Below, piece after piece: positions 12,101 to 22,039 of a stretch of 64,000 bases of DNA (position 1 is its first letter; each line of letters starts with the position of its first letter). The stretch is from Sphaerolaimus hirsutus (Eukaryota > Nematoda > Chromadorea > Monhysterida > Sphaerolaimidae), in the NCBI GenBank assembly GCA_964036195.1, contig OZ038450.1:8930701-8994700 (forward strand), given 5' to 3'. Below the pieces are notes generated by a model, which searched no databases, was not told the DNA's origin, and was given only the letters and a program-made list of their open reading frames with translations. The translations under genes and the position numbers were made by a program.

Positions 12101-13515
12101 TATTTTGCGGCACCCGAGCTTTGGCCGCACAACCATAGGCACATTTTCATTTTTTATTTTTTTTAAATTGTTAAGTAAAGCTTTATACGTGTTGCAATGT
12201 TGTTGTTGTTGTTGTTTTTGCATTTTACACACATTTTCGAATACGGATACCGAAAAAGTTAAAAAATCCTTTTCGAATTTTTCTCGAAACAAATAAATTT
12301 TTGACCGTTTTTTTCTCCTGGTTGAATAAAAATTCGAAAAATGCGAGAGAAAAATATTTTCAAATCTTTGGTTACAATCGCAATCTGTTCTCGACTAAAT
12401 AATGGCAGCAGTGCGCAGCTGCGTAATGCCGCGAAGAAATTCGTCCAGCATCTATAGGTAACTGCATTTTGTTAATTACATTTCTGATTACACAAAGACC
12501 ACAATAGGCCAATTACTTTTCAAATGTTCGTTAAAATGGCTGAAAAAAAGTGGTTGATGAGGCGCATCGTAATGGTCAACAGATAGAGTATCAAGTGAAC
12601 TCTAGGATATTTTTCATTTGAACTCTGTTGGACAGGTAATGAGTTATGAACAGTAAATATTCTAATGAAAACAAATTTCGAATTAAATATAGATTCAAGA
12701 AAATGAACAGAGGCACAATTGACTGGAAATAGTGATAATCTGATTAATATTTATACGAGGATCATGGATAGACCTTTGCAACTGTGTGTGTGATTATAAG
12801 TATCTACGTGTGGTTCATGCTTGAAATCTTATGCACACATGAAATTGGAGATTCTGCGGTATTAAGTATCAGAATAATTGCTGAGCCTAATGAGTGTAAC
12901 TCAAATGATGCGTGCAATTCAATGTCCCCTGCCCTCAAAGACAATTTATTGCGTCACACTGCGAGCAAAATGATGCATTTACATTTAAATACAGACACAG
13001 AGCACAAACTTAGATTACCAAAACCCAGGAGTACATATAGGTAGGTTAATATGATAGAATATTTATAGGAGAGTGAATGGTGAACCCTCGCTGACATATG
13101 GCCATACTGAAAACTGGTTGTATTGCAATTTAACAAAATAAAGCATGGATGAATATGTCCATATCAATGACCACCGAACCAACCGTGATCTCTAGCACTA
13201 ACAGCGCTACGTTGTTTGCAACTCCCATTTGGCAACGCGGACAAATCCTTCAAACTCCTCTGTCCACATCGAGCGCACAGCAGCCCGTGGCCGTGTTTCT
13301 GGTGTTGGCACGATGCCAACTTGTTAGAATGCATAAATTCGTTGGAACATCGCCAACACCTTTCGATGCTGAAACCGCTGGGCGTTGCGTTGTTGTTGTC
13401 GAACACGGACAAGCGCTGTAAGTCCTTCTTGTGCACGAGCAAACTTAGACGCCGCGTAGGTAACAACGGCGACGCGTAGGCGGATGAAGTCATTTCGCCT
13501 TTGGGTGGTAAATTT
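5980..13515 (-). CDS. 3' part of an unrecognised multi-exon gene with a Cys/His-rich module
   Basis: I joined at least seven exons: 13515-13184, 9374-9312, 9265-9000, 8933 to about 8863, 7945-7549, 6676-6506 and 6131-5980 (stop TAG). Most flank phases agree. In most of these exons nearly all codons of the chosen frame end in G or C, and the opposite strand does not fit as well. The encoded protein has a Cys/His-rich stretch (CWRC, then C, H, H, H, then CARC) in the first exon of the chain. It is followed by Arg/Ser-rich and low-complexity Ser, Pro and Gly segments and ends SLPPRPPLRCSTLG. The layout suggests a long, largely disordered scaffold or cytoplasmic tail. I do not recognise the family. 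The 5' end is not located; the exon at 21311-21437 is a candidate, but its phase (1) does not fit the next exon (2), so at least one exon would be missing. Confidence 0.6.
6506..6676 (-). CDS. Exon, Ala/Gly/Ser-rich (unknown gene)
   Basis: The exon is bounded by a pyrimidine-rich acceptor (CCCCCCACACAG) and donor GTTGGTGG. It encodes SSVLIKELDQLRADA, a short helical segment, then a low-complexity tail. Nearly every codon ends in G or C on the minus strand. It ends in phase 1, matching the last exon. Confidence 0.7.
7197..7345. mobile_element. AACTCATAAATC-type MITE copy
   Basis: The segment has GGGAAACTCATAAAT at the left and TTTGTGAGTTTACC at the right, with a shared core around CAGTAGTTGAC. 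Related copies lie near 6755-6865, 19237-19380, 48985-49085, 54045-54190 and, in palindromic form, 56673-56816. Confidence 0.55.
7549..7945 (-). CDS. Long exon, Ser/Arg/Asp-rich (unknown gene)
   Basis: A 397-base open frame follows acceptor TTTCCTAG and ends at a weak donor (GTCTGA) in phase 1, which fits the next exon. It encodes MLERRASRRQRKLQELD, a DVHHPVLVTG stretch, then a Ser/Thr-rich tract with SKSSWGGMW and DSPDSRSSDD. Codon third positions are mostly G/C. An acceptor inside (GACATAG) is an alternative start. Confidence 0.65.
8863..8933 (-). CDS. Short exon (unknown gene)
   Basis: After acceptor TGCGTCAG the frame encodes ALSGGDEIMSITTDGG and continues to about 8863 with strong G/C third positions. 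The donor is uncertain: candidates lie at 8853-8863 and just beyond, and the phase into the next exon depends on which acceptor near 7918-7945 is used. Confidence 0.5.
9000..9265 (-). CDS. Exon, Arg/Ser- and Pro/Leu-rich (unknown gene)
   Basis: Almost every codon in this frame ends in G or C, including a Cys-rich patch (CPCGRH), a Pro/Leu run and an Arg/Ser block, then FGCLFLCGRR near the end. The Cys pairs beside bulky hydrophobics could be lipidated, but this is conjecture. The plus-strand frame over the same bases is weaker. Confidence 0.6.
9312..9374 (-). CDS. Short exon (unknown gene)
   Basis: Acceptor CTACACCAG and donor GTGAGAAG bound 63 bases. The frame carries the phase (1 in, 1 out) that links the Cys/His exon to the next one, encoding a short Ser/Asp-rich segment. 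The next intron would be only 46 bases, so a retained or mis-joined segment is possible. Confidence 0.45.
9375..11442. other. No gene seen
   Basis: This is intron or intergenic AT-rich DNA within the presumed span of the unknown minus-strand gene. No further exon with both splice sites and biased codons was found. Confidence 0.45.
11443..11867. mobile_element. CCGTATT-type MITE, complete
   Basis: The left end TACCGTATTACCTCGAA mirrors the right end TTCGAGGTAATACGGTA. The flanking TA fits a TA target-site duplication, as for mariner-like elements. The interior is filled with CCTCGAAATACCCCC-like repeats of the subterminal sequence. Confidence 0.85.
11960..12440. mobile_element. TTCGAA-rich MITE
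   Basis: TGATGGAAAACCCACTGGAA starts a segment of alternating TTTTCGAA and AATTTTGAA words like those at 966-1445 and 35424-36175. It includes a TTG triplet run. A plus-strand 151-codon open frame across the left boundary is not a credible gene. Confidence 0.5.
12441..13183. other. No gene seen
   Basis: AT-rich intronic sequence of the unknown minus-strand gene; nothing further recognised. Confidence 0.45.
13184..13515 (-). CDS. Exon with Cys/His-rich module (unknown gene)
   Basis: The frame runs from acceptor CCTCAG to donor GTTGGTT. It encodes a basic stretch (TRRLSLLVHKKDLQRL) and then CWRC, a spaced Cys and His cluster, and CARC, the spacing expected of a zinc-binding fold. It is not a clear FYVE, RING or C2H2 match. 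Upstream, a dispersed repeat begins about 10 bases away, so the longer open frame to 13613 is partly repeat-derived. Confidence 0.6.
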
Positions 13516-13524
13516 CTGAGGTTT

Positions 13525-14115
13525 AAAAATGATCGGGTGGGCCCGCCAGCGCCATCCCTCGCTGCCGAGGGAGGGCGCAGGCGACCCACCCATAATATGG
13601 TCAGAGACAGCAAAATACGGAAATTAATAAATTAAAACCCAAATAACTCTAGAACGCCATGAGCTACAAGGCAACCGTATACACCGTTGGAAAGCCCATG
13701 TCAGATAGTACCTTGACACCAATTTTCAGATCGATTGGTGGAGTTAGAAAAAAGTTATTCAAGATTTTATTTCTGAGGTGGCATTCTTGTTGTTGTTGTT
13801 GTTGTTGCCCGTGATACTTAAAAGTGCAATAACTTCTTTGCAACTCAACCGATTTTGATGTGTAATGGCTCATATGAAAATGCATATGATGCCATTTGTT
13901 ATTTGAAAAATATTTTTTCACAAGCTCCGCCCACTTTAGGACAGTAGCCCGTAGAAATTTTTAAACTGGATAAATTAAAAATTTGAATACATATCTGGCA
14001 ATAAAAAAAATTTGTTGATGTGTGCAGTGGCAAGAGATTTCAAATGAGCCCTTTTTTGTCAATTTTGGTTGACATTATGAAAAGTTATTTAAGTTTGCGT
14101 GTTTTGCGTAATTTG
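13525..14115 (+). repeat. Dispersed repeat, copy 1
   Basis: This roughly 600-base unit recurs in the opposite orientation at 25305-25915. Shared landmarks in order are a GC-rich CCATCCCTCGCTGCCGAGGG hairpin, CCATATTATGG-like text, a TTG/CAA microsatellite, GGGCTTTCCAACGG-type text and AAGTTATTTAAGTTTGCG. Both copies differ by scattered substitutions. Confidence 0.8.
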
Positions 14116-14159
14116 CACAATACAGACTGCTGGTATATAAAAGCATGTGAATTTGAGGA

Positions 14160-15110
14160 CTCTTATCAGATTTTTATTTTTGAATTATTATCATTTTTTC
14201 ATTATTATATCCATATTTTTTAATTTAATGATATATATTTTTATTTTTTTAAATAAATAAAAATGTAAAGTTTTACTTAAATGTTTACTTTTGATTAAAT
14301 TAAAATATTTTTATCATGTTATTTTATTATTTTATTTCATTTATATTAAAATATATATTTTTTAAATTTTTAAATTTAAAATTCAAAATCAATGTTTAAA
14401 TGTTTGATTTTAATTAAATTAAAATATTTTTATCATGTTATTTTATTATTATATTTCATTTATATTTAAATAAATTTTCATTTTTGTTCCTTTTACTTTT
14501 ATGTTTATACTTTTATTTGTATACATTTTATTTTATCAACTTGATCTTTTTATTAAATTATTTTTTCAACTTTTTCATTGTATTTTTTTCAATGCTCGAT
14601 TCATTTATCTTTTTATCTATTTTTTTTATTTTTTTATTTTTTTATTCTATTTTTTTTTTTATTTTTTAACTGTTTATTTTTTATTACAATGTTATTTTTC
14701 ATGTTCTTTTGTCATTTTGAGTATTTTTATCTCAATTTTATCTAAAATTCAATTATTTTTTTAAAATTTATTTTTTATGCTGTTTTTTTATATTTGTATT
14801 TAACTGTAAATTTTATTTTGTAATTTTTCATATTTAAATTTCATTTTTATGTAAAATTTAATTTTTTTTTTAAAGTTATTCTTTTTATGCTGTTCTTTTA
14901 TATTTGTATTAAACTTTAAACTTTTGCTTTGTTTTTTTTCATATAATTGTTTGTTTTGTTTTACATTTCTTTGCTATTTAAGTTTTATTTATTATTTTAT
15001 TCATTTTTAGATGATTTACATAATTTTATTTCTATTAAAAAATTCTTAATTAATTATATTTTTTATATTTTTTTGTTCATTTTTGATTTTATGTTATACT
15101 TTGTGGAGCA
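14160..15110. repeat. T-rich low-complexity block with internal duplication
   Basis: The plus strand is dominated by T with little G or C for nearly 1 kb. A segment containing ATGTTATTTTATTATTTTATTT is duplicated at about 14290-14350 and 14410-14470. Phe/Tyr/Ile-rich open frames here are compositional artefacts. Confidence 0.75.
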
Positions 15111-15204
15111 CACATTATAAAGTTTTCTGAATGATGACATCATTGTTTATATAATAATAATAAATACACATCTTAGTGGGCCTGTGGCCCCCCAAAAGAA
15201 GTAT

Positions 15205-15756
15205 ATCTCATAAAAAATGGCTCACGCCAACAAAAAGTGGACACTGCACCGATGTATTGCACTCAGGTGTATGCATTTGAATGCAGAAAAGAAGTATATC
15301 ACTTACTATCCTACAGTGTGTTTGTCAGTTTGAGCTATGAAAAGGAGTATATCACTTAATGTTACATAGTGTGGTTGAGCTCTTAAAAGAAGTATATTAA
15401 AGGTTTCTTCAAGGAACAGTGGTGAAATGTAGTACAATTTCACCCAACTTTATCACACCAGTAGAAGTGATGCACACTCCAGACATACAAAAAGCTCACG
15501 CTGGTGTGATAACGTTGGGTGAAATTGTACTACATTTCACCACTGTTCCTTGAAGAAACCTTTAATATACTTCTTTTAAGAGCTCAACCACACTATGTAA
15601 CATTAAGTGATATACTCCTTTTCATAGCTCAAACTGACAAACACACTGTAGGATACTAAGTGATATACTTCTTTTCTGCATTCAAATGCATACACCTGAG
15701 TGCAATACATCGGTGCAGTGTCCACTTTTTGTTGGCGTTAGCCATTTTTTATGAGA
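15205..15756. mobile_element. Foldback element with about 265-base arms
   Basis: The sequence from TCTCATAAAAAATGGCT at the left is repeated almost perfectly in inverted form up to AGCCATTTTTTATGAGA at the right. A spacer of about 35-45 bases lies near 15465-15505. A transcript would form a long hairpin. One diverged arm recurs at 24757-25060. Confidence 0.9.
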
Positions 15757-16217
15757 TTAAACAATTGAGTGATAGATTTCTAAATCCTAAATTCCGATTT
15801 ACTCAAATAAAAGGTGGTTTCAATGTGTATTGAAGATTGGCAACATTACACGCGGGCGTTTTGTATGATTTTGTATAAAATACAAAGAATATAAATAAAC
15901 AACCTTGAAGAAAAATGCATGCAGAACAAATCGATGGCATAAGGTGAAAATGATTTTATTGTAACATGGACCACAGAATGTAAAGTAAGGTGAAATGTGC
16001 GTGCTGCATCTCTCAGGCTTATTTTTCCCTAGCAACAGATCCATTGATTCTTGGGATTGAGGATTTAAGTATCACAGTTCTACATGAAAAGTCAAATCAG
16101 CAGAGTTGCAGCTCTATGGGCCAATGCCTCTAAATATTTATTCAAATGCCATATGAAAATGTAAAAAAATCTTTATTTGATTGCTTAGGCACGCAATGAC
16201 TACCGCAGACAAGAATA

Positions 16218-16681
16218 TACCGAATTTCCTCCAAATACCCCCAGGGGGGTTTTTTCCCTGCCAAATTTTGAAGGGAGTTAGTTCGAGGAAGGGGGTGGAT
16301 TATATCGTCAGAAATTTTCGTTAAGTAACATAGCAAAGAATAGGCTTGTACATACCCAAAACTAGTAATATTTAAATGTGACAAAGTTTGATACCGTGCT
16401 TCCTCGAAATACCCCCAGGGGGTTATTTTTTCAGAGTGGAAATTTTGAGGGGGGTATTCAGAGGGGGGCTTATTCGATGGGGGGTATTATTTCGTCAGAA
16501 ATTTTTACGAAACTCATAGTAAGGAGTATGCTTTTAAATCGGTAATCAACGTGTCCAAGTAGGATATATACCAGACGGGGGGGTATTTCGAGGGGGGTAT
16601 TTTTGCCCCAGCTTAAAAACACCTGGGGGTTTTTCGAGGGGGGTTTATTCAAGGTGGAGGGTATTTCGAGGAAATACAGTA
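16218..16681. mobile_element. CCGTATT-type MITE
   Basis: Ends TACCGAATTTCCTC and GAGGAAATACAGTA are diverged forms of the family termini. The interior has GGGGGTATTTCGAGG words and TTTCGTCAGAAATTT spacers. Confidence 0.8.
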
Positions 16682-17129
16682 TATTTGGACATATACCTAA
16701 ATAGGTATGTATACATCTATCTATACAAACTAGTCTAGGTATGTGGAGCTGCGATTCAAATTGGCAGCAATTAATACATCATGTAAAATTTTTCATGATG
16801 CACATTATCCGGCATTTCGAGGGGGTCAATTCAAGGGGGGTTAACTCGAGGCAATACGGTAACCACACAGTTTACGTAAAGTCAAGTGATAGTTAACGTA
16901 AAGTCAAGTTTCTTAAAAGAAATGTTGGTGGCGATTTGGCTGATTTCATACGGTATTGTGAAGTTTAAAGCTAGGTATGTACATAGATGAAGCTATCGGC
17001 ATGCTTTGCGGTGAAGATCAGAAATAGTGCGGCACCATTCAAAAGAAGTTATGCGCACAAACACAAATATGTACACAAGCTCCCACGAGCACATTATGCG
17101 TTGCACCGCGGTGATTTCAAGCGGCTTTT

Positions 17130-17960
17130 TCTATTGCATCGCTGCGTAACTTGCCGCCTGCAGCCGCACTGCACTGCAACCTCGCTACCACCTCACAGCC
17201 GCATTTCGCATTATCATTGCACTTAGGCGGCAGTGTGGCCCCAACGGCCCATTATGTGTGCCGATGTGGCAGCTACGCGGCCACCGCAGCCGACCCACCA
17301 CACCAACACCGCGTACATATGATGCATGGCGGGCGACGCGCGCGCCGCACAAACCGCTGTGCGGCGTAACGAAGTTTCCACTGGATGGCCCACGGCCGGG
17401 GGACCCGCCGCCCGCCGCGACGGCACAATGGACACAGTGATTTGCCGCGGATAGCTTCCGCAGTGGCGCGGCAGGAGTTAAGCGCGTCGGCGGCAATATC
17501 CGCATCCGGCGCTCGGTCTCCGGGGCCTCGTCACAGTCGCAAAAGGCGGGCTGGATGGGCGGCGCGGGCCCTGCGAAGCGGCAGATAACCGGCCAGTTTT
17601 TCGACCGGCCGGCCGGCGGCCGCAACACGCGTCAATAAAGCGACGGAACGCAGTAGGAACGCTGCAGCGGCAGCCACCTGCACTTAAGGACAGTTCAAAG
17701 TATTTAGTTCAGAGCAGCGCAACGCACGGCGATCGCGTTTACTGAACTGTCGTCGATTTGCGTGAAACTGCGTGTCAGTCAACCAACGGTCGGCGGCCGC
17801 GGCACTAGAACTTTTTTTCAACAATTCGAACACTTTTTCCGTCGCCAATCAGCGTGTCGCGGTGAAATCAATGCGGACCGCCCGCGCATGATAGGGGCAC
17901 TTGGAGCGCGGCACTCGGAAGAAATGTCTCTTAACTGAGCACTGCCGCCGGGTTGATTTG
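17130..17960. other. GC/CpG-rich block, candidate promoter region
   Basis: High GC and many CpG dinucleotides continue for about 800 bases with open frames on both strands. No frame has a convincing splice-bounded exon. The block resembles the CpG-rich 5' regions seen near 40.1, 42.2 and 55.7 kb, so a promoter or 5' UTR is the likeliest role. A coding exon on the minus strand (frame 17628-17185) cannot be excluded. Confidence 0.35.
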
Positions 17961-17996
17961 AGCGCAGCGGCGAGTGGCACGCAGACGTCCGGAGTG

Positions 17997-18529
17997 CATA
18001 GTTGTTAAAACGTATCTACGTTTACTCAAAAAGTACGTACCTATACTCGAGTACTGAGTAAATACGTTTACGTATACTTTAAAAAAGTACCTGTACTCGC
18101 TTTTACGTATGCTTTTTGAAAGTACTCGAGTACAGAAAACGTATTTCAGATAGGTTTTGTTATAGGCTTTTTCAAGGGATAGATGGGGGAAAAGGGAGAA
18201 AAAAAGCGAAAAATAGGGAAAAAGTCTATATATACTATAGTCTATATATATTAGTCTAAAATGGCAAATGACACATGAACTAGTGAATTTGAGGGTAAAA
18301 ATGGTCAAAAGGTACAAAAATTAGTAATTTTGAGCGGAAATTGGGACAAAATTCCTCCAAAATACTCACTTTTACGTTTTCAGGGTGGAAAAGTATTTTA
18401 CTCATGTTGACTCTTGAGTAAAAGTTAAAAAAAATTACTTGACGTTTTCTGTACTCAGAGTGTGAGTAAAAAGAAATACTTTACATTTACGTATACTTTG
18501 AAAAAAGTTCAGTACTTTTAACAACTCTG
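17997..18529. mobile_element. hAT-like MITE, ACTCGAG family, 8-bp TSD
   Basis: The left end CATAGTTGTTAAAA pairs with the right end TTTTAACAACTCTG. The 8-bp direct repeat CCGGAGTG flanks it exactly (17989-17996 and 18530-18537). The interior is built of TACGTTTACTC, AGTACTCGAGTA and TACTTT words that are often self-complementary. Confidence 0.9.
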
Positions 18530-18756
18530 CCGGAGTGCAGTCGCGCAGTGCGCGGAAATTCGTCGAAGACTGTCCATGTGACAATGATAGATGTTTTTGC
18601 GTGCTGCTACATGAACACGAGAACTCACGCGGTTTGTTGTGATTCCCCATTCGCATGTTCCTGGGCAAAACCGATAAATATATGTAAATACAATGTTGAA
18701 CGTTCGCTGCTCATGGCATAAAAGAACGTGATCTAGGCCAAACAGACTACAGCGAA

Positions 18757-19215
18757 TACCGATTTCCTCGAATTACCCCCCGGGGGGTTTATTTTTTCAG
18801 AGTGGAAATTTTGCGGAGGGGTATTTCGAGGGGGTGGGTTATTATTTCGCCAGAATTTTTTTGAAATCCCAGTATATACTAAATTGTTGTTTGCAACCGT
18901 CAAAAAATGCAACAAAAACCGTCATGTATAATACTCTATAGACCTATAACATAACACAGTCATTGGTTTTAACGTGTATTCTGCGTTTCCCAGATTACTA
19001 ACAGCAGCTTTTGTCACTTACATTCTCTATACACTATATTTGGGGGAGGGGTATTTCGAGTGGGGGTTTATAAATTCATAGTGTCCATTTTGAGGGGGGT
19101 ATTTCGAGTGGGGGTTTATAAATTCATAGTGTCCATTTTGAGGTGGGTATTTTGAGGGGGGTATTTCGAGGGTGGGTATTTGGAGGGGAAGGGGGTATTT
19201 CGAGGAAATACGGTA
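18757..19215. mobile_element. CCGTATT-type MITE
   Basis: Ends TACCGATTTCCTCGAA and TTTCGAGGAAATACGGTA are inverted. The interior includes a direct duplication of GTATTTCGAGTGGGGG text and several GGGGTATTTCGAGG words. Confidence 0.8.
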
Positions 19216-19417
19216 GTTATCAACCGAAATTTCAAAACTGTTGGGAAACTCGCAAATCAGCTTTGAACGAAGTTGAGTTTACCGGAATAGGTCATTTTTA
19301 ATCTCCGTCAGCAGTAGTTGACGGACTCAAATGCTTTCAACGCTGTGTACAGCGATTTCGAAGAAGTTCAAATCATTAAGCCGGAATTAGAGCTCAGCGT
19401 CGATTCGACGTAAAATG

Positions 19418-20690
19418 ACGACGACGTAAAATAACGTCGTAAAATTAATTACACAAGTGTGGATCATGCTACGGGTCTACAATTTTCTAAGGATAATATA
19501 TGAATCAATACCTTAATCGTGTCCAATACTGAGTGTTATCAGCCACAACTAGAGCGAATTGAAAAATTCATTTTTATCATTTCACGTCATCATTTTACGT
19601 CAGGGACCTAACTTTACATTTCACGTCAACGGTTGCTTGCAATCATTGACGCGAAATGTAAAGTTAGTTCCCTGACGTAAAATGATGACGTGAAATGATA
19701 AAAATTGAATTTTTCAATTCGCTCTAGTTGTGGCTGATAACACTCAGTATTGCACATGATTAAGGTATTGATTCATATATTATCCTTAGAAAATTGTAGA
19801 CCCGTAACATGATCCAGAGTTGCGAAAGTGTATTTACACTTACCCGAAATACTTGGGTAAATGGGTATTTATATTTACACTTACACTTACACTTTCATAA
19901 AATACCCATACACTTTTTTTACACTTTCCTGAGCAAAATACCCGGATACAGAAAGTGTATTTTTTTCTTTCAAATGGCCCTATTTTATGCTTTTGAAAAA
20001 GCATAAAATAGGGTCATGTACAAAAAATAACTGCACAGTGCACACATGTAGTTATGCAGTGAATGTAGAAAATATGGCAAATGTACAAACTGGCCTTTGA
20101 TCTCCAACCTTTGATCAGTACTCATGGCATTCTACAGTTTCATAATACTTTTGTAAAAAGGACCATAGAAAGATCAATGGAAATTCACCAGCTGGACACA
20201 AAGTCGACTGGCTTTTGCATTGACATTTGCTGCATGTCCATTCTTGCATTTAAACTGTGTGTATAGCATTGCTTAATCAGTAAAATATCAACACTGAAAA
20301 AGTGTCACTATTAAGGAACTTCATACCACTACAGTATTTGTGCCAGTACGAAATTTTTCATAAAAGGCAGTAAAATGTGAAATAATGCATGAAAATGACA
20401 AATAAATTTATCTAAAGGTGAAAACAGTGGTGTTTTCTAATGCTCAACAGTGAGAGCTCTTTCTAAAGAAAATTTTTACACTTTCCTAGGTATTTTTAAA
20501 ATACCTTACACTTTTGGTATCCATACTCAAAATTTGGAAAGTGTATTTACACTTACACTTACACTTTCCAAAAATACCGGTATTTTAACAACTCTGGCAT
20601 GATCCACACTCGTGTAATTAATTTTACGACGTCATTTTACGTCATCATTTTACGTCGAATCGACGCTGAGCTCTAATTCCGGCTTAATGA
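19418..20690. mobile_element. Foldback element split by a hAT-like insertion
   Basis: The sequence AGCCGGAATTAGAGCTCAGC near 19380-19420 recurs inverted as GCTGAGCTCTAATTCCGGCT at the right end. Long arms contain TTTTACGTCATCATTTTACG words. The right arm is interrupted by the element at 19815-20596. Confidence 0.85.
19815..20596. mobile_element. hAT-like MITE nested in a foldback, 8-bp TSD
   Basis: Ends CAGAGTTG and CAACTCTG are perfect inverted partners. Flanks are ACATGATC and GCATGATC, an 8-bp duplication with one change; the intact left arm of the host foldback shows GCATGATC was the original site. The interior near the ends carries repeated TTTACACTTACAC words. Confidence 0.9.
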
Positions 20691-21029
20691 AGGTTAAAAA
20701 AATTTACAGGCAGGAAAGTGAAACGCTTCCGAGCATTGGCGGATATTCACTGACGGATTGACGGATAAATATTTTTTAGATGAACAAATGAACTGAGAGA
20801 ACGCAGATAATAAAAAAACGGTCGAAGGCAGCAATGTACAGAAATTAGGTAGGTATACTGAACTGACAGAACGCTATACATTTAAGCCTAGCGTATTTTG
20901 ATGAATAAAGTTAATTGCTAAACTGTGCAACGAATTCACCGAACGCAAGAGCTATTTGATGTAATAAGAAGAATATAAAATGTGTGTTCTTTTATTCGGA
21001 TGTGATACGGTACAGTTCATTGTAACGTG

Positions 21030-21275
21030 TATACTTGGCGTACATGATACTCTGCCCTCGCACTAATTTATGTTTCACGTTGGAAGCGTGCCAATGACGA
21101 TAAAGCATGCGATTTTTGTATAAAAGATCAAAAAATGATTCTTGTCAATAAGTCAACGTATAGCGTTAACGGAGATGATTTTTTTCAACTTTGTATGAAA
21201 ATCGCATGCGTAAAAAATAGTTGGCACGCTTCCAGCGGGAACCACGCGTGCAGGGTGAAAAGTAACTGGAGTATA
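21030..21275. mobile_element. TATACT-ended MITE, copy 1
   Basis: About 245 bases that recur at 36232-36476. Both carry GGAAGCGTGCCAA near the left and TTGGCACGCTTCC near the right as inverted repeats, with TATACT and AGTATA-like ends. A related element in a Lnk intron is at 51079-51275. Confidence 0.8.
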
Positions 21276-21310
21276 TGTAGGGTCAGTGGACTACACGCAA
21301 GAAGGCTCAC

Positions 21311-21437
21311 CCTCCTCCTTGTAGTGCATGTCGATGGTGGTGTGCCGTCTGAGCCAGGCGGTTTTGGGCATGAGCCTGCCGGTGGGCGTGTCCGCCTTCT
21401 CCCAGTGGTGCTCCTTGAGCAGGTACAGCCGGTGCAT
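21311..21437 (-). CDS. Strongly biased coding exon, gene unknown
   Basis: From ATG at 21437 the minus frame encodes MHRLYLLKEHHWEKADT, then a TAWLRRHTTIDMHYKEE end, before donor GTGAGCC. All but one or two codons end in G or C, which is not true of either competing frame. An acceptor GCTGGCAG lies just upstream, so the Met may be internal. An in-frame TGA a little further up limits the exon. I do not recognise the protein. It may be a 5' exon of the gene ending at 5980, but the phase (1) does not fit the exon at 13515 directly. Confidence 0.6.
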
Positions 21438-21533
21438 GGCCGCTGCCAGCGCCGCCGCCGATCAGCGCCTAGTGCGGGCGGCAGGCGACCCGGCCGCATG
21501 TTCCGCCCCGGCCCGCTGTGCAAGCCGCCAGGG

Positions 21534-21713
21534 GGCAATCCCAAACCTGGTAAAATGGCATGTGAAATGTCAAGCGTCAGTAAGTGTTAAAAGTCAAGTA
21601 AAATGCCAAGTAAAAAAATACCCTTTGTCATTCAGCCTTTTGGCATTTTACATGACTTTTGACACTTTACATGACATTTTACATGTTACAGGGTCTGGGA
21701 TTGGCACCAGTTT
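21534..21713. mobile_element. CCCTGTAAAATG-type hairpin MITE
   Basis: The unit runs from GGGGCAATCCCAAACCTGGT through ATGTCAAG and AAATGCCAAG words to CAGGGTCTGGGATTGGCACC. Ends and interior match copies at 29866-30046, 39299-39483 and 51484-51610. Confidence 0.75.
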
Positions 21714-22039
21714 GGACGCGCTTGCGCTATTGTCTTGTTCTAACATGTAGTTTATTAGCGACTAGAGAATATAGTTAATCTCACTGGATGCGTCATGCCG
21801 CGACGACACGTTATTTCTGCAATTAAACATAAAAACATCTGTTAGACGTGAATTAGGCGCTGAACGCAATGTCATAAATGAGCGAATCGCAATCACACTA
21901 ATCGTGCACTACGCGAGCATTCGATCGGTCTATTTTGATGTGTAAGCTAGTAATGAAATAGATAGAAAAAACCATGATGAGGATATTACAAACTGGACCT
22001 AAATATGAATCCCCCGTGTTTTTCACGCAGTCTCGTTGC

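Noticed and set aside
13505..13630. Similarity of the N-terminal part of the 149-codon frame at 13164-13613 to the frame at 25782-25967
   Set aside because: Both come from the inverted dispersed repeat, not from a shared protein domain.
14484..14764. Phe/Tyr-rich open frames resembling membrane proteins
   Set aside because: They are produced by T-rich low-complexity sequence.
17185..17628. 147-codon minus-strand open frame in GC-rich DNA
   Set aside because: All frames are open because of composition, and no acceptor/donor pair with consistent bias was found.
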